64,000 nucleotides of DNA, taken from contig MU004181.1 in NCBI GenBank assembly GCA_010093605.1, positions 806,001 to 870,000 of the forward strand. The letters run 5' to 3'. The notes below the pieces were generated by a model. It searched no databases and had not been told where the DNA came from. It worked only from the letters and a program-made list of their open reading frames with translations. Position 1 is the stretch's first letter; each line of letters opens with the position of its first letter. Shown here piece after piece: positions 9,818 to 20,861 of this stretch. The translations under genes were made by a program, and so were the position numbers. Origin of the DNA: Lophium mytilinum (taxonomy: Eukaryota; Ascomycota; Dothideomycetes; Mytilinidiales; Mytilinidiaceae).

Positions 9818-10500
9818 GATGTCAAAGTTGCGAGTGCGTGAATTGGAGCTGGATTTGCTTTGTAGAGTTCGATCATGCGAGATGCCCCTAAAGTGTGGAG
9901 CACAAAAACACCATCGATGTCACATCTCTGTGAGCACAGGAACTTTTGTGAAGCACCCCCGGCAATCGAGCACGAAGTAGTCATAGATGTCAGATCCTAA
10001 GGCTTTTAAATTGGACGTTCGATGTCAAATCTCTGCCAGTACAGGAAAAACTGCGAAGCACGCCTGGGGTATCGAGCAAGAGATAGTTACCAACGTCCGA
10101 CTTTGAAGCTCCTAAATCGCGAGCCTAGATTTCAGTACTGCACACATAGGCAATGCTGCAAGACACCCCGATAGTAATTAGCACAAGAAAATTCTAAGTG
10201 TCAAATTACAAATCCCCTAAATCGCACATGTCATTAAAAAATTCTGCTCACTCAGGAAACTCCTCAAGACACCCTAGGCCTATCGGACTTCACGCGATCA
10301 AGCATGTCAAATTTCAAAGCTCCTAGATTGCATGGGCGAACTTGCAATCCCGCACACATCGGAAAGATAGTAAGACACGCCAAAGCTATCGAATCTAAAC
10401 CGTCAAGAATGTCAAAGTCCAGAGCTTTCGAATCGAATGTCTGAATTTTTCAACCTGCACACCTAGGCAATAATGCAAGACACCCCAGGACTATCTATAA
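9818..10500. repeat. Degenerate tandem array, ~105-bp period
   Basis: Six copies of a GCAAGACACCCC-like block start at about 9949, 10053, 10158, 10264, 10370 and 10475, a spacing of 104-106 bp. A second block (ATGTCAAAT..AAAGCTCCTAAAT-like) recurs at about 9987, 10092, 10198, 10304 and 10409 with the same spacing. Units are strongly diverged, with irregular sequence at the left end. The array ends ten bases before the MPI stop codon. Confidence 0.75.
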
Positions 10501-10509
10501 TTTTACCAC

Positions 10510-12360
10510 TCAAAGCTGGCTCTCCTTCCCCTGCAATTCACAGAACGCCTTGAACGTTACCATTTCCTCCCCCTCATCGGCTTCGATCACCAGCTCCGCG
10601 GTCGCCCCCACGAAGTATACCCATCCCGTCTCGCATCTCTCCCTCTTCGGGCCCACGCTCACCCATCCGTTCCCTGATGTGCATAGTAGCACGCTCGGTC
10701 CCTGAATGGGCTCAAATGTGGCTTTTGCGCCTTTCTTGTTGAGCGAGGTGCGCACGACGGAGAACTCGTCGATGGGCGGGTCGTAGAGGATAGCGGCTGA
10801 GGAGGAGCTGTAGGCGGCAGCATTCAGGGTCACGTAGGGGTAGTCGGCGGGCGACATCTTTTGTGAGGTAGGCGAAGCGTAGGAGTAGGTGAGCATGGAG
10901 GTCAGGGTGGAGACGTCTTTGAATTTTGGAGTGAAGCCGGCGCGAACGACGTTGTCGGAAGAGGCCATGCATTCGATGATGTCTGGATGTGTTAGCTTGG
11001 AGCCGGAGTGATGCGATACTAGGTCGTAAGTTTGGGCGTATGGATATAGCACTGCTCAGGCTCCACTCTTGCTTGCTCGATAACACTGTAAGGAGTAGCC
11101 CAGCTAACAGATAATCAGTCGGCCAGAAGGCAGCCTGTTTTCTACTGCGTCGACCTTTGTATTGTGTTCGGAGTCTGAAAAGCGTATTGGGACACCCCAA
11201 GCAGTGATGAATGAATGTGCCCAAACTTGGGCAGGGGCACTGGTTTCAAGAGGGCCGGATACTTACCACCAGAAAGATACGCGTGGATGTCATCAGCCTT
11301 CAAGAACATCCCCTCGCCGACTTCCAGCTTCACATAGTTGAGGAAGAACTGCACGAAGAGGCCAATGTCTCCAGGGAACTGGCTGTTAAGACGAATGACG
11401 AGGTCCGCTAGCTCCTTGCCGCCGTTGGAGGGTCCGCCCTCGCCAGCGAATTGGGCACCCTCAGACTTTGCTGATTCGAGGAGCGAATACGTAGCCGATG
11501 CTAGAGCATCCTTATCCGCGTTCATGAGCGAGGTAAACGCTTCGCGCAAAGCCTTCTTATTGGCCTCTACATCCGCTTCCTTCTCGGATGTCTCCTGGCC
11601 TTTGATTGTAGACTCAAAGTTCTTAGTCTGCTCCTCGCCAACGAGCTTGCGGAGGGAAGGGATGGTATCGAGGAAGTGTGCGATTTCGTTCAGGGGTCGG
11701 AAGCCGCAGAGGCCGTCGAATGGGGTGACTGCGATAGTCATCTCGGGCTTGTGGTTGTCATCTATTCGAGGTGAGCGAAGACCAACGTCTAGAAACAGAC
11801 TGAAAACATACCCGGGTAGTTCTTAGGATCTTTGGCGTGTAGTTGCTCTGCAAGCTTCTTGTTCGGGTGTGCTTGTATGCTCAGAGCTTTATTGATTGAA
11901 AGCACCTTGAACAGGAAAGGCAGCTTGTGGCCGAATCGCTCGCTGATCTGTGTGGAGAGCAGAGCTTGGTTGTCTTGTACCATATCAAGAAGAGTTCGTT
12001 GCGTCTCGAGGTCCTTGGAGGGGAGGGAGGGGTGTGTTCCCATCCATAGCTACACCAGGTGTTAGTTGAGCTCCATAATCCCCTTACGATGTATTGAGCA
12101 TGCGAACCTCAGCATATGGCTTTTCTTCCTGGATGGAGAAGTCGTCTGAAGGGGTTGCGGCTGCGAATTTGGCGGCGGCAGAGTCCTTGCCGACCTTACC
12201 TGGATAGCTTCAGCCCATCCAGTTCTTGAGGTCATGGTGGGGTAATTGGAGGAACCAACCCCAGTCGTAGCTATTCACACCTATAATCAATTAGAGAAAT
12301 GAAGCTTCAGAGTACTGTGGAAGCCATACCGCATTGGAGACGAATCAACGGAATCTGCAT
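10510..12360 (-). CDS. Mannose-6-phosphate isomerase (type I)
   Basis: This cytosolic zinc enzyme interconverts fructose-6-phosphate and mannose-6-phosphate, feeding GDP-mannose for glycosylation and cell wall. Six exons on the minus strand: 12360-12330, 12280-12260, 12199-12108, 12049-11812, 11761-11267 and 10982-10510, giving 449 residues, normal for fungal PMI. Diagnostic stretches are [18 protein letters not shown] at the start, [13 protein letters not shown], the zinc-site [18 protein letters not shown] and AYLSG joined by splicing to [20 protein letters not shown]. Four introns are about 50-60 nt, while the last is 284 nt and holds a dispersed-repeat copy. All donors are GT (GTATGG, GTTGGT, GTTCGC, GTATGT, GTAAGT) and all acceptors AG. 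It is divergent from SGF29. Confidence 0.95.
11032..11140 (+). repeat. Dispersed-repeat copy inside an MPI intron
   Basis: The block order GGATATAGCACTGCTC, then TCTTGCTTGCTCGA, then CACTGTAAGGAGTAGCC, then AGCTAACAG parallels the 151-bp units at 9056-9357. It lies wholly within the 284-nt last intron (10983-11266) of the isomerase gene. Limits are approximate. Confidence 0.55.
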
Positions 12361-12706
12361 GGTAATTGAAGTGCGATTGAAGCCTGAATGAAGAGTGAAC
12401 AAGTGGTGTGGAAGGAATTGATATTGAAATGTAACGTCACCGCCCAACGAGAGCCCTGGTGTTCTAATAAAGTGTGGCCCGAGCTGCGCAAGGGGAGGCG
12501 TTTCCCGTTAAAGGCAAGCTCCTGCCGCCTAAAGTAACCTCATCTGTGCCTCTCCAGCAGAGCATTAGTGAACAAGGCACGCTCTGCACGGCTCTGAGTT
12601 CTTCACCTGCCTCTACCATTACAATCGGAAGATTTCAGCTTGCACCAACCTGGAGCAATTTACACAGCAAAGGGGGCGTTAGGACGCACCGGTCCGCGTC
12701 TACATC
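12361..12706. other. Divergent promoter between MPI and SGF29
   Basis: 346 bases. Nothing beyond the two leaders is recognised. Confidence 0.6.
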
Positions 12707-14336
12707 ATGGCCGCTCGCAATCGACCACGGGCTGGCCAGGTCAAGGACGAGGTAGATGAAGAGCGGAGCATATGGAGCCAGATACGGAGTGATGCCAAGA
12801 GAGGAGATCAGCTTCTGGTGAGCGCTTGTCCTCCATATCATGAAATTCAGAAAGAGACGGCAAGCCAGCACGTGATATCCTCTTCCTTAGGATGCTACAT
12901 ACTCGCGGCTTGTTCTGAAGGCGCATTGCTAACATGGGATACGATAGAAAACCTCGAATGAGCTCACAAAGCAGATTGTTGAACTGTATGAGAAGCAAAG
13001 CACATTGACAGGTATGTGCTGAGGCTTATAATCTTTGGACTCAAAGATATATAGCCTCCAAGACATCCTTCATCCTAGACCATCGCGTTTATCAAAATGC
13101 TAACAGAGACTCTTTCTAGCACGCGGCGAATCACCTTCCGCAGGCGTCGATACCGAGCTAGAAGAGCGCCTCCGCGCAAACATCAAACTGACCGAAGAGC
13201 TACAAGAGCTGATCGAAAGCGAAAACGGCAACGACATCCTCAAATCCCTCGAAATCCTAGCCGCCCTCCGCGATGCCCACGAACCAGATCCATCATCACG
13301 TGCTGGCAGCGCTGGCAAATCCCAACGCGACCGCAACACGAAGCGGAAGCACACCGAAACTCTCGAAGACCGCGAGAGCATAGAGTCGCCCGGCGTCTCA
13401 TCCCCGAAGGTCATGATCCCAATATCTGCCAGCAGGTTGGTGAAGAGTGCGGCTTCCAGGGCTAATTCCGTACCGGTTGCGCGAGAGGGATCTGTGAAGG
13501 CGGACGACGGGGGTGAGAGTGCGGATTCCTTGAAACGTAAGGCTCGTCTTTAGCTTGCCCTCTCTTATTCGCTTTTCTGCGAATCGCTTGTACAGGTTAG
13601 GCCGGATTGTGATGTACCAGATTCTCCAGTCCAAGGCTTCTTCAATTGCAATTCAAATCTCCTGCTCTACTGTTTTCCTCGCAACCTCGCCTCTAAACCA
13701 CTGCTGATAACACCCACCCCAAACTAGTCGCCTCCGAGAAACACAAACTCCACGTCCACACCGAAGTGCTCTACCGCAACAAAGCCAAAGCCGCCGAAGG
13801 CGAAGGGATCCTCTGCAGAGTCACGTCCGTGATAGGGGAGGGCAAGCAGCGCCGGTATAGCCTCCTTTCCATTATGTAATGCAAAACTCCGTCCCTTTAA
13901 CATCGATCCTCAAACCCTCTCCCTATCCTCCGCTCTTCAAAACACTTTACTAACACAGTCCATCAGCTATGAAATCATCGACTCAGACCCGGACCCCCCA
14001 ACCCCCTCCCTCCCCTACCGCGCCTCCGTTAACCACCTCGTGGCGATCCCCCCTCCCAGCGCCAACACCACCCTGCCTGACCTCCCCGCCAAGCGCCACG
14101 TGCTCGCGCTCTACCCGGGCACTACTACGTTCTACAAGGCCGAGGTGGTCGCTACCTGGACGTTGAAGAACCGGAAAGAGGAGAAGAAGGGCGACGGGGA
14201 TGTGAAGGAAGAAGAGGCGACTGGGACAGTGCCCGCGCCGGGGCCCGAGTATTTCGTGCGTCTGAGGTTTGAGGGCGAGGATGAGGCGGATCGGGAGTGT
14301 AGTGTGGAGAGGAGGTATGTGTTGCCGGATAGGTAG
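12707..14336 (+). CDS. SGF29: SAGA-associated factor 29 (Sgf29) homologue
   Basis: Sgf29 is the SAGA histone acetyltransferase subunit whose C-terminal tandem Tudor domain reads methylated H3K4 in the nucleus. Five exons, 12707-12817, 12948-13011, 13120-13536, 13728-13854 and 13967-14336, give 362 residues. The N-terminus is helical with ERSIWSQI and the following NELTKQIVELYEKQ. A disordered Ser/Arg linker lies at about residues 105-195. The Tudor part covers about residues 205-362, with VLYRNKAKAAEGEGILCRV, YEIIDSDPD, HVLALYPGTTTFYKAEVV and the closing RRYVLPD. A Lys/Glu-rich insertion between the last strands (about 315-335) is a usual site of variation. Intron phases fit throughout. Intron 1 (130 nt) and intron 3 (191 nt) are longer than others here. 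Confidence 0.92.
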
Positions 14337-15055
14337 CGGCGTTGAAGGCTGGGATTAGAGGGATTGAGACAGGGGTATCTGTTACTGAGGTAGGGGCTAT
14401 ATGTAATTGGGGATAGGATTGGGTAGGTTATTATTCAATGTGTTCCTCATACCCAACATGCAGAATGAGGCCAGAAGTGATGCTTTCTTGAGTTCGAGTT
14501 CCATTTATTGTGCGCAAACGTATAGCCATGACCATGCCCTTTGCAACCCCGCAAACTCTAGCAGCAACTTCGGTCTTCCGCAAATCACAACCACGGAAAC
14601 AGGAAACAGCACGCAATACGAAAGCAGGCGCACCCAATCTACACGTCATATAGTCTCGAATAAAGGGGGGGAAAGTAGGTATAATGAGGAGGAGGGGCAC
14701 GCCAGGGGTATCGATCACCCAATCCTTCGCCAAAAGACAGAGAAGACAGCGGAGAACAAGCTCACCGATTCGCCCGCGGAAAAACACGACCGAAAGAGTC
14801 GCCAACGAAAACGAAGAAGAAAAGGGACAATGGAACCCGAAAATGCGCTTTTTAGTCGCACGCAATGCAGAGTCCGTTTCTGTTATTACAAGGTGTAAAG
14901 GGGGTGTGCCGCGGGGGCTGACGAGATTTATAGCAATGGAATGTGGCAAGTGGGGAGGAGGAACGGAAGACAGGGGGGCTTGGGGATGGGTATTATGCTG
15001 AAGAGGAGAGGCGCATGCAAGTCGTAGAAGGGACGTGTCGGGAGGGCGTGGTTGT
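14337..15055. other. Convergent intergenic region
   Basis: About 720 bases between the 3' ends of SGF29 and the Arf gene. Open frames on both strands (for example 14431-15156 minus, 241 codons, which overlaps the last Arf exon in another frame) have no recognisable content. Confidence 0.6.
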
Positions 15056-15956
<901 letters not shown>

Positions 15957-16344
15957 ACTGTCGAAGTCGAGTTCTACGGTGCTCCAGTGGCCAGGAAGAC
16001 GATTCTGCGCAACTGTCGATCCGTTCGAGAGTAATTGGAGTGTAGAGAGCGCGAGGAGCGGAATCAGGCGGACGTGTTGATAGGGCTCGGCAGGACGCGA
16101 CGGTCGCGAAGGATGATTCCTGGGTGAGAGCGGGCGGCGTCGCACAATTGGACACGACAGGCGGGCCGGAGAATTTAGTAGGGTGAGAAAGTTGGGGGAG
16201 TGGGATGTTTTGGTGTTGTGTAAGGTGCTTGGGCTCTCTAGGAGGTCCTAGAGGTGCTGGCCCAGGGGCTAGCCGCCGCGTGTGGTTCAATCTGCGGCCA
16301 AGGCTAGAGAGCCCCGCTGAGCTTTGCATCTACCTATTCTCCGT

Positions 16345-16640
16345 GGGCAATAGAATAACATGCCAGCAAAAATCAGCTTGGCGAAATAACATGCCAGCAA
16401 ACGCATTGCAGACGCCACCGGCCTTGAGCGATGCCAAATCCAGTGTAGACCACTGCAAATCAGCATTACACCCCGGCCCTCGGCGTCCACAATTTGTTTT
16501 CCGGCATGCACAACTTACAACAGCTGCTCAGCCATCACGTGAGAGCTGAAAGCACCCACCAGCGACACACAACTTAGGAAATCCACCTTGCAGCAGCTGG
16601 TTTCCCCGGTCGCATGTCCTCTGTGAGTGCCTGTAAGGTA
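16345..16640 (+). repeat. Left terminal inverted repeat of the MITE
   Basis: It pairs with 16784-17076. Well-kept parts are the outer 40 bases and the inner block GCAGCTGGTTTCCCCGGTCG. It contains a palindromic CATCACGTGA near 16533, mirrored near 16880. Confidence 0.85.
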
Positions 16641-16783
16641 AGTAGGATAGAAAATTAGCTGAGGGGGACAGGAGAAGATAAGGGGAAGGCGTGCACGTGC
16701 ATGGCACGTGCTGAGTTGGCCGAGCAACCGCCAAATAACATAACACTCAGCCGCCCCCCAACCCTCTTCTTTCCCTCTTACAC

Positions 16784-17076
16784 ACCTTACGGGCACTCAC
16801 AGAGGACATGCGACCGGGGAAACCAGCTGCTGCAAGGTAGATTTCCCAAGTTTTATGTCGCTGGCGGGTGCTTTTAGCCATCACGTGATGGCTGGGCAGC
16901 TCTGCGCCGGTGTGCCGGGGCTGTGTGAGTTGTGCATGCTGGACGATTCTGCATAGACGCTGAAGTTTAACGCTACAGCCAAATCTGGCTTGGAGCGGCA
17001 ACGGAGGCGTCTCGCTTGAATTTCTGGCATGTTGTTTCGCCAAGCTGATTTTTGCTGGCATGTTATTCTATTGCCC
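16784..17076 (-). repeat. Right terminal inverted repeat of the MITE
   Basis: Inverted copy of 16345-16640. The terminal bases TTATTCTATTGCCC abut the right target duplication at 17077-17085. Confidence 0.85.
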
Positions 17077-17340
17077 ATTCTCCGTGCGACGACATCCTGG
17101 CGCCACTGATTAAACATGTACGATACAGGGGCAATTGGGTGATCAGAGGTGTTTGGCATTCACACTCGCGAATGCTTGCTGCAGCAGAATGGTGCCTCCT
17201 CCTGCATCAACCGGGGCGGGACCCCTATCTCGAGAATCTACCAAATTTCGCCCTGCATATAGGAGAGCCTCAATTGACCGGGGTACCTATATGCGAATTA
17301 CGGGACTTTGCAGAGACGTCGTCATGCGTCATCTTGCAAC

Positions 17341-18399
17341 TCAAAATCCATCCTCCAAGCCGGTGCTCTTCTCCTTATTAAGCCGTTCTTGGTTTGATTT
17401 CCACCACCATGTATGCGTCTCTTCAGACTCCGCACCCATCTTCTCGTCCCACGGCTTGGGACTGAGGATGTAGTGGATGTTCTTGACCTCGTTATCGCGC
17501 CATATCTGGTGATGTACGCCCTCCCGCCGCAGCGTCTTCAGGGCATTGTAGATGTACGGTATCGCAACCCATCGTCCCGAGAACAGATCACCGAGCAGCG
17601 ACTGGTCCGCAAAGTCATAGCTCGTGATTGCCGTGTCCTTGGACAGTTGCTCTGATATAAGGGCGTATACTTCAGCAGACGGGTTCACCACCTGCAGACC
17701 GCCGTTGGGGATACCGAGACCAAAGGAAGAGGGCGCGCCGTGGATCTGCGCATCGCCTGGGGTTTCGTGTTGAGACGTGAAAGCACAGTTCTCGGGTACC
17801 CTGTGCTTGCTGTCAGCTCAAGGTCGAGGGCATGCGGGTGTCACTGTACGTACCAGTCTTTGGGGTAATGGGGCTTCTTCAAGGGATTACAGACACAGGC
17901 ATGGCTTGCGCCAAACACCCGATTGCCTTTCCCTGCGAGACTTGGCGGATCAAGCTCGAGCTCCATCAGCTCATCCATGTTCCGCAGCACGAGCATGTCG
18001 CTATCCAGCTGCACCACCCGATCATATTCGACAAGTGAGAAGGGCGTCAGTTTGCTCCAGCAGTCGTAGAAGCGCGGGTCCTGGCTGAAATCTTTGTGTA
18101 CTGCCGGGAGCAGGTACTTCACATACTGCTTGGGTATTCCTCGAATATCCAACGCCTTGTGGCCCTCGGGAGGGAATGTGTCTGTGTAGAGCGCGACCAG
18201 TGGGTACTTGGAGCCATGCTTTTTCAGCGAATAGTCGAGGGTTAACAGGCCAGTCAAATACGCGGTATTGGTGATCAGCGTGGTCCACACTGTTGCGCCG
18301 AGTTAGCTACAGTGCATGAGAGCTAGTAGAGAGGGCTGGATTGCCTTTCTTGCTGTCCACGGCGCGAGGGGTCGCGGCATGTGCGGAAGGAGTAGCCAT
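17341..18399 (-). CDS. Glycosyltransferase family 8 protein
   Basis: A glycogenin/galactinol-synthase-like sugar transferase that would use a UDP-sugar and Mn2+. The acceptor is not predictable. Three exons, 18399-18345, 18289-17854 and 17800-17341, give 316 residues. Seen: VWTTLITNTAYLTGLLTLDY near the N-terminus, LVALYTDTFP, the metal-binding DSD at residues 114-116 in RVVQLDSDMLVLRNMDEL, the NPLKKPHYPKDW loop, and near the end HYILSPKPWDE, which fits the GT8 HxxGxxKPW position. There is no signal peptide or membrane segment, so it is likely cytosolic. Intron 1 needs a GC donor (AAAG/GCAATC), while intron 2 is GTACGT...CAG. Family members are common in fungi as glycogenin-like or stress-related enzymes. 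Confidence 0.88.
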
Positions 18400-18765
18400 C
18401 GGAACTGCGGGTATCTTGCTTGAAGCAATATAAGACGGGCAGGAATCTTAGTTGTTTTCGCGCGGCCGGGGACCACGATGCGTTTCCGAGAGCTACATGG
18501 TTGTAGTTGTGGTGGAATAGTCGAGTCCAGCACCATAGCGCCCACGCCGATTCGCTGCTGTCCGATCTCGGGAGCGCGATATGCAGTCGTCATCGGCGCG
18601 TTTAACCAGCATCAGCACTATTATTTTGGACCCTCGTTATCGCCGATATTTCCAATGATCGCGGCTGACTGAGTCAATGCCAGCCTGCCTGTACCCGCCC
18701 TTATACATGCTGAGCTCCTCCAGCGGCATGATCGCGAAACCCAAGCTACTGCTCCCTGGCCACCA
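18400..18765. other. Divergent promoter region
   Basis: 366 bases between the GT8 gene and the carrier gene. No further feature is recognised. Confidence 0.6.
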
Positions 18766-19937
18766 ATGTCCGCGGCGGTGAAGAGTTCTGTCAAGGATGG
18801 GCAGACTGCTCCGTCCGACAAGCAGCAGGTTGCTAGCCAAGGAGCAAAGAGCTACAAAGGCTTCGTAGCTGGAGTCTTTTCTGGCATTGCCAAATTATCA
18901 GGTATGCAATGGCCGAACAGTTTTCTAGACTAAGCACTGACTGTACGCAGTTGGGCATCCGTAAGCTCACACCTCACTCAAACACGCTTCACGCTCCTAA
19001 ACCGTTACCCACAGCTTCGATACTATCAAGGTTCGCCTACAGACCACGGACAAGTCGCAGTTCAAGGGGCCCTGGGAGTGCTTGAGCCAGACGGTCAAAA
19101 ATGAGGGCATCAAGGGTTTATACAAGGGTGCCACTCCACCGCTAGTTGGATGGATGTTTATGGACTCGCTGTATGTTGATAGCAGACGCGTCAAAAGCAT
19201 GGACTAATGGCATGGATAGGATGCTGGGCTCCTTGAACGTATATCGACGCCTGTTGAACGACAATGTCTTCAATCCGCGGCGAGCCTCGGCCGACTCAAA
19301 CCTAGGACATAAGCATTTGCCAACCATAGGCCACGCAATGGCGGGAGTGATGGCAGGAGCCACTGTGAGCTTCATTGCGGGTCCCGTTGAGCATATCAAG
19401 GCACGATTGCAGGTGCAGTATCAAGTGGAGAAGTCGAAAAGGCTATATACAGGACCCATTGACTGCGTCAAGAAAATGGTAAATACCTCGGCGATTCAAT
19501 TAAGCATATTAGCTAACAATATGCTGTAGTTCGGCGGATATGGTATCAGAGGAATCTACCATGGTTTAACAGCCACTCTTATCTTCCGGACATTCTTCTT
19601 CTTCTGGTGGGGTAGCTACGATATTTTTACACGAGCGTTGAGAGAGAACACTCACCTATCAGCCCCGGCCATCAACTTTTGGGCTGGTGGCGTTTCTGCT
19701 CAGGTGTTCTGGTTAACATCATACCCGTCCGACGTGGTCAAACAGCGCATCATGACAGACCCACTTGGGCCCGAACGGAAGTTTCCGCGATGGAGAGATG
19801 CTGCTAAAGCCGTGTATAGGGAGAATGGCTGGAGAGGTTACTGGAGGGGCTTCACACCTTGCTTTTTAAGAGCGTTTCCAGCGAATGCGATGGCTTTGGT
19901 AGCGTTCGAAGCCGTGATGAGAGGATTGCCGGAGTGA
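18766..19937 (+). CDS. Mitochondrial carrier (SLC25 family)
   Basis: An inner mitochondrial membrane transporter, with substrate not assigned. Five exons, 18766-18901, 18951-18960, 19015-19170, 19220-19478 and 19530-19937, give 322 residues. Three carrier repeats are visible with their signatures: HPFDTIKVRLQ (repeat 1, created across the 10-nt second exon), GPVEHIKARLQV (repeat 2) and YPSDVVKQRIM (repeat 3), each followed by a KGLYKG/GIRGIYHG/GYWRGF-type motif. The 10-nt microexon TTGGGCATCC is required to keep the frame and restores the invariant VGHPFD. Skipping it would break the frame. The closest general type is the amino-acid/ornithine/carnitine branch that includes Ymc1-like proteins, but I would not name a substrate. 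All introns are about 50 nt. Confidence 0.92.
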
Positions 19938-20861
19938 AAACTGCTGGTCGCATCTGGTATCTGTAAGTATATACCCACATAAAGCCTCGCGTCATGAGCG
20001 AGTTATCTGTAATCTTAGGGCGATTCCACTCAAACACATATGTACTCATATAGTCCATATCACGTGCCATTTTGTAATGGACTGCGGCCGACGCCCAGAA
20101 ATAGTCATGTCTCTGAACTGTCTTCCATCATTCCATTCATCACTATCCATCTCCTTCCAGCGTACTCACTCTCTAGTTGCTCTGCCTGATCGATAGGAGT
20201 GTTCTCAACCAGCACGTTTTCGCACACAAACGGGCTTCGTCGAAACGACAACAAACGCTTACAAGTGTCTCTCATAGGTTCAAACCCCTGTGTTGTTATG
20301 TCTCTAGCTACTTGTATGGTAAAGCTGCACTCACTAATCATGTTTTCTTTCATGTCCGAACAATGGCAGTATCCTAGACAGTATGCTACGCGGCTTCAAC
20401 CTTATGATGAGAGCGCCATGTTTGACGCATCGAGAATCGTCCAGTACGACCTCAAACTGTCACAATATTTCGTTTGTAACCCTTGATCAAGCTCATTTTC
20501 ATTATCACACAACCTCATATCTGGCTCTGTGGCTCAAACTATCGTCCCGCAAGTCTTTGCTCCGTTTGAGACCTGGCACCGTGCTCAGATTGCTGACTCC
20601 AGCTTTGTTAGTAACTTACATATCCCAAACGCCCAATGCGGTGTATATAGGGCAGTCATCAACAGTAAATTGAAAGTCCGTTTTTACTTCGTTTGTACGA
20701 CCGTCAAGACCCGTTTCTTTCGGCAGCTGAAATCTAGCATCGCGGGCTCTCTCAAGTTCAGATCAGGACTAAGCTGTCAGTATTTCAAGACCGTCCCCCA
20801 TTTCTTTGACCCACCTTCTAACTACTTGACAAGTAGGAAATACAGCCTCAGAACACCGCCA
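19938..20861. other. Intergenic upstream of the first Argonaute
   Basis: About 920 bases. A TATATAGGG box near 20643 could be the promoter of the Argonaute gene. The frame of that gene stays open upstream to 20529, but this part lacks conserved features and is taken as leader. Confidence 0.5.

Larger units (their letters stand above)
16345..17076. mobile_element. Non-autonomous Mutator-like element (MULE MITE), 732 bp
   Basis: The element starts GGGCAATAGAATAACATGCC at 16345 and ends with the inverse of that at 17076. It is flanked by perfect 9-bp direct repeats ATTCTCCGT at 16336-16344 and 17077-17085. The two arms (about 16345-16640 and 16784-17076) are inverted copies of roughly 295 bp, leaving a unique centre of about 140 bp. 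Long inverted ends and a 9-bp target duplication are the hallmarks of Mutator-like DNA transposons. There is no transposase frame, so it must depend on an autonomous partner elsewhere. Arms are clearly alike but carry many differences and small gaps, so the insertion is not very recent, although the target duplication is intact. Confidence 0.85.

Noticed and set aside
9818-10500. Could the periodic array be CRISPR?
   Set aside because: The period is about 105 bp, the units are degenerate, and this is a eukaryotic nuclear sequence; no short conserved repeat with unique spacers.
10983-11266. Introner-like element as origin of the long MPI intron
   Set aside because: Other copies of the repeat lie outside genes and are not bounded by splice sites, so simple insertion into an existing intron is the better reading.
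16205-17061. Several short frames with shared peptides on both strands
   Set aside because: They arise from the inverted arms of the MITE, not from genes.
20529-20861. 111-residue upstream extension of Argonaute copy 1
   Set aside because: Open by chance; no conserved features, and the ATG at 20862 sits just before the zinc knuckle in a good context.
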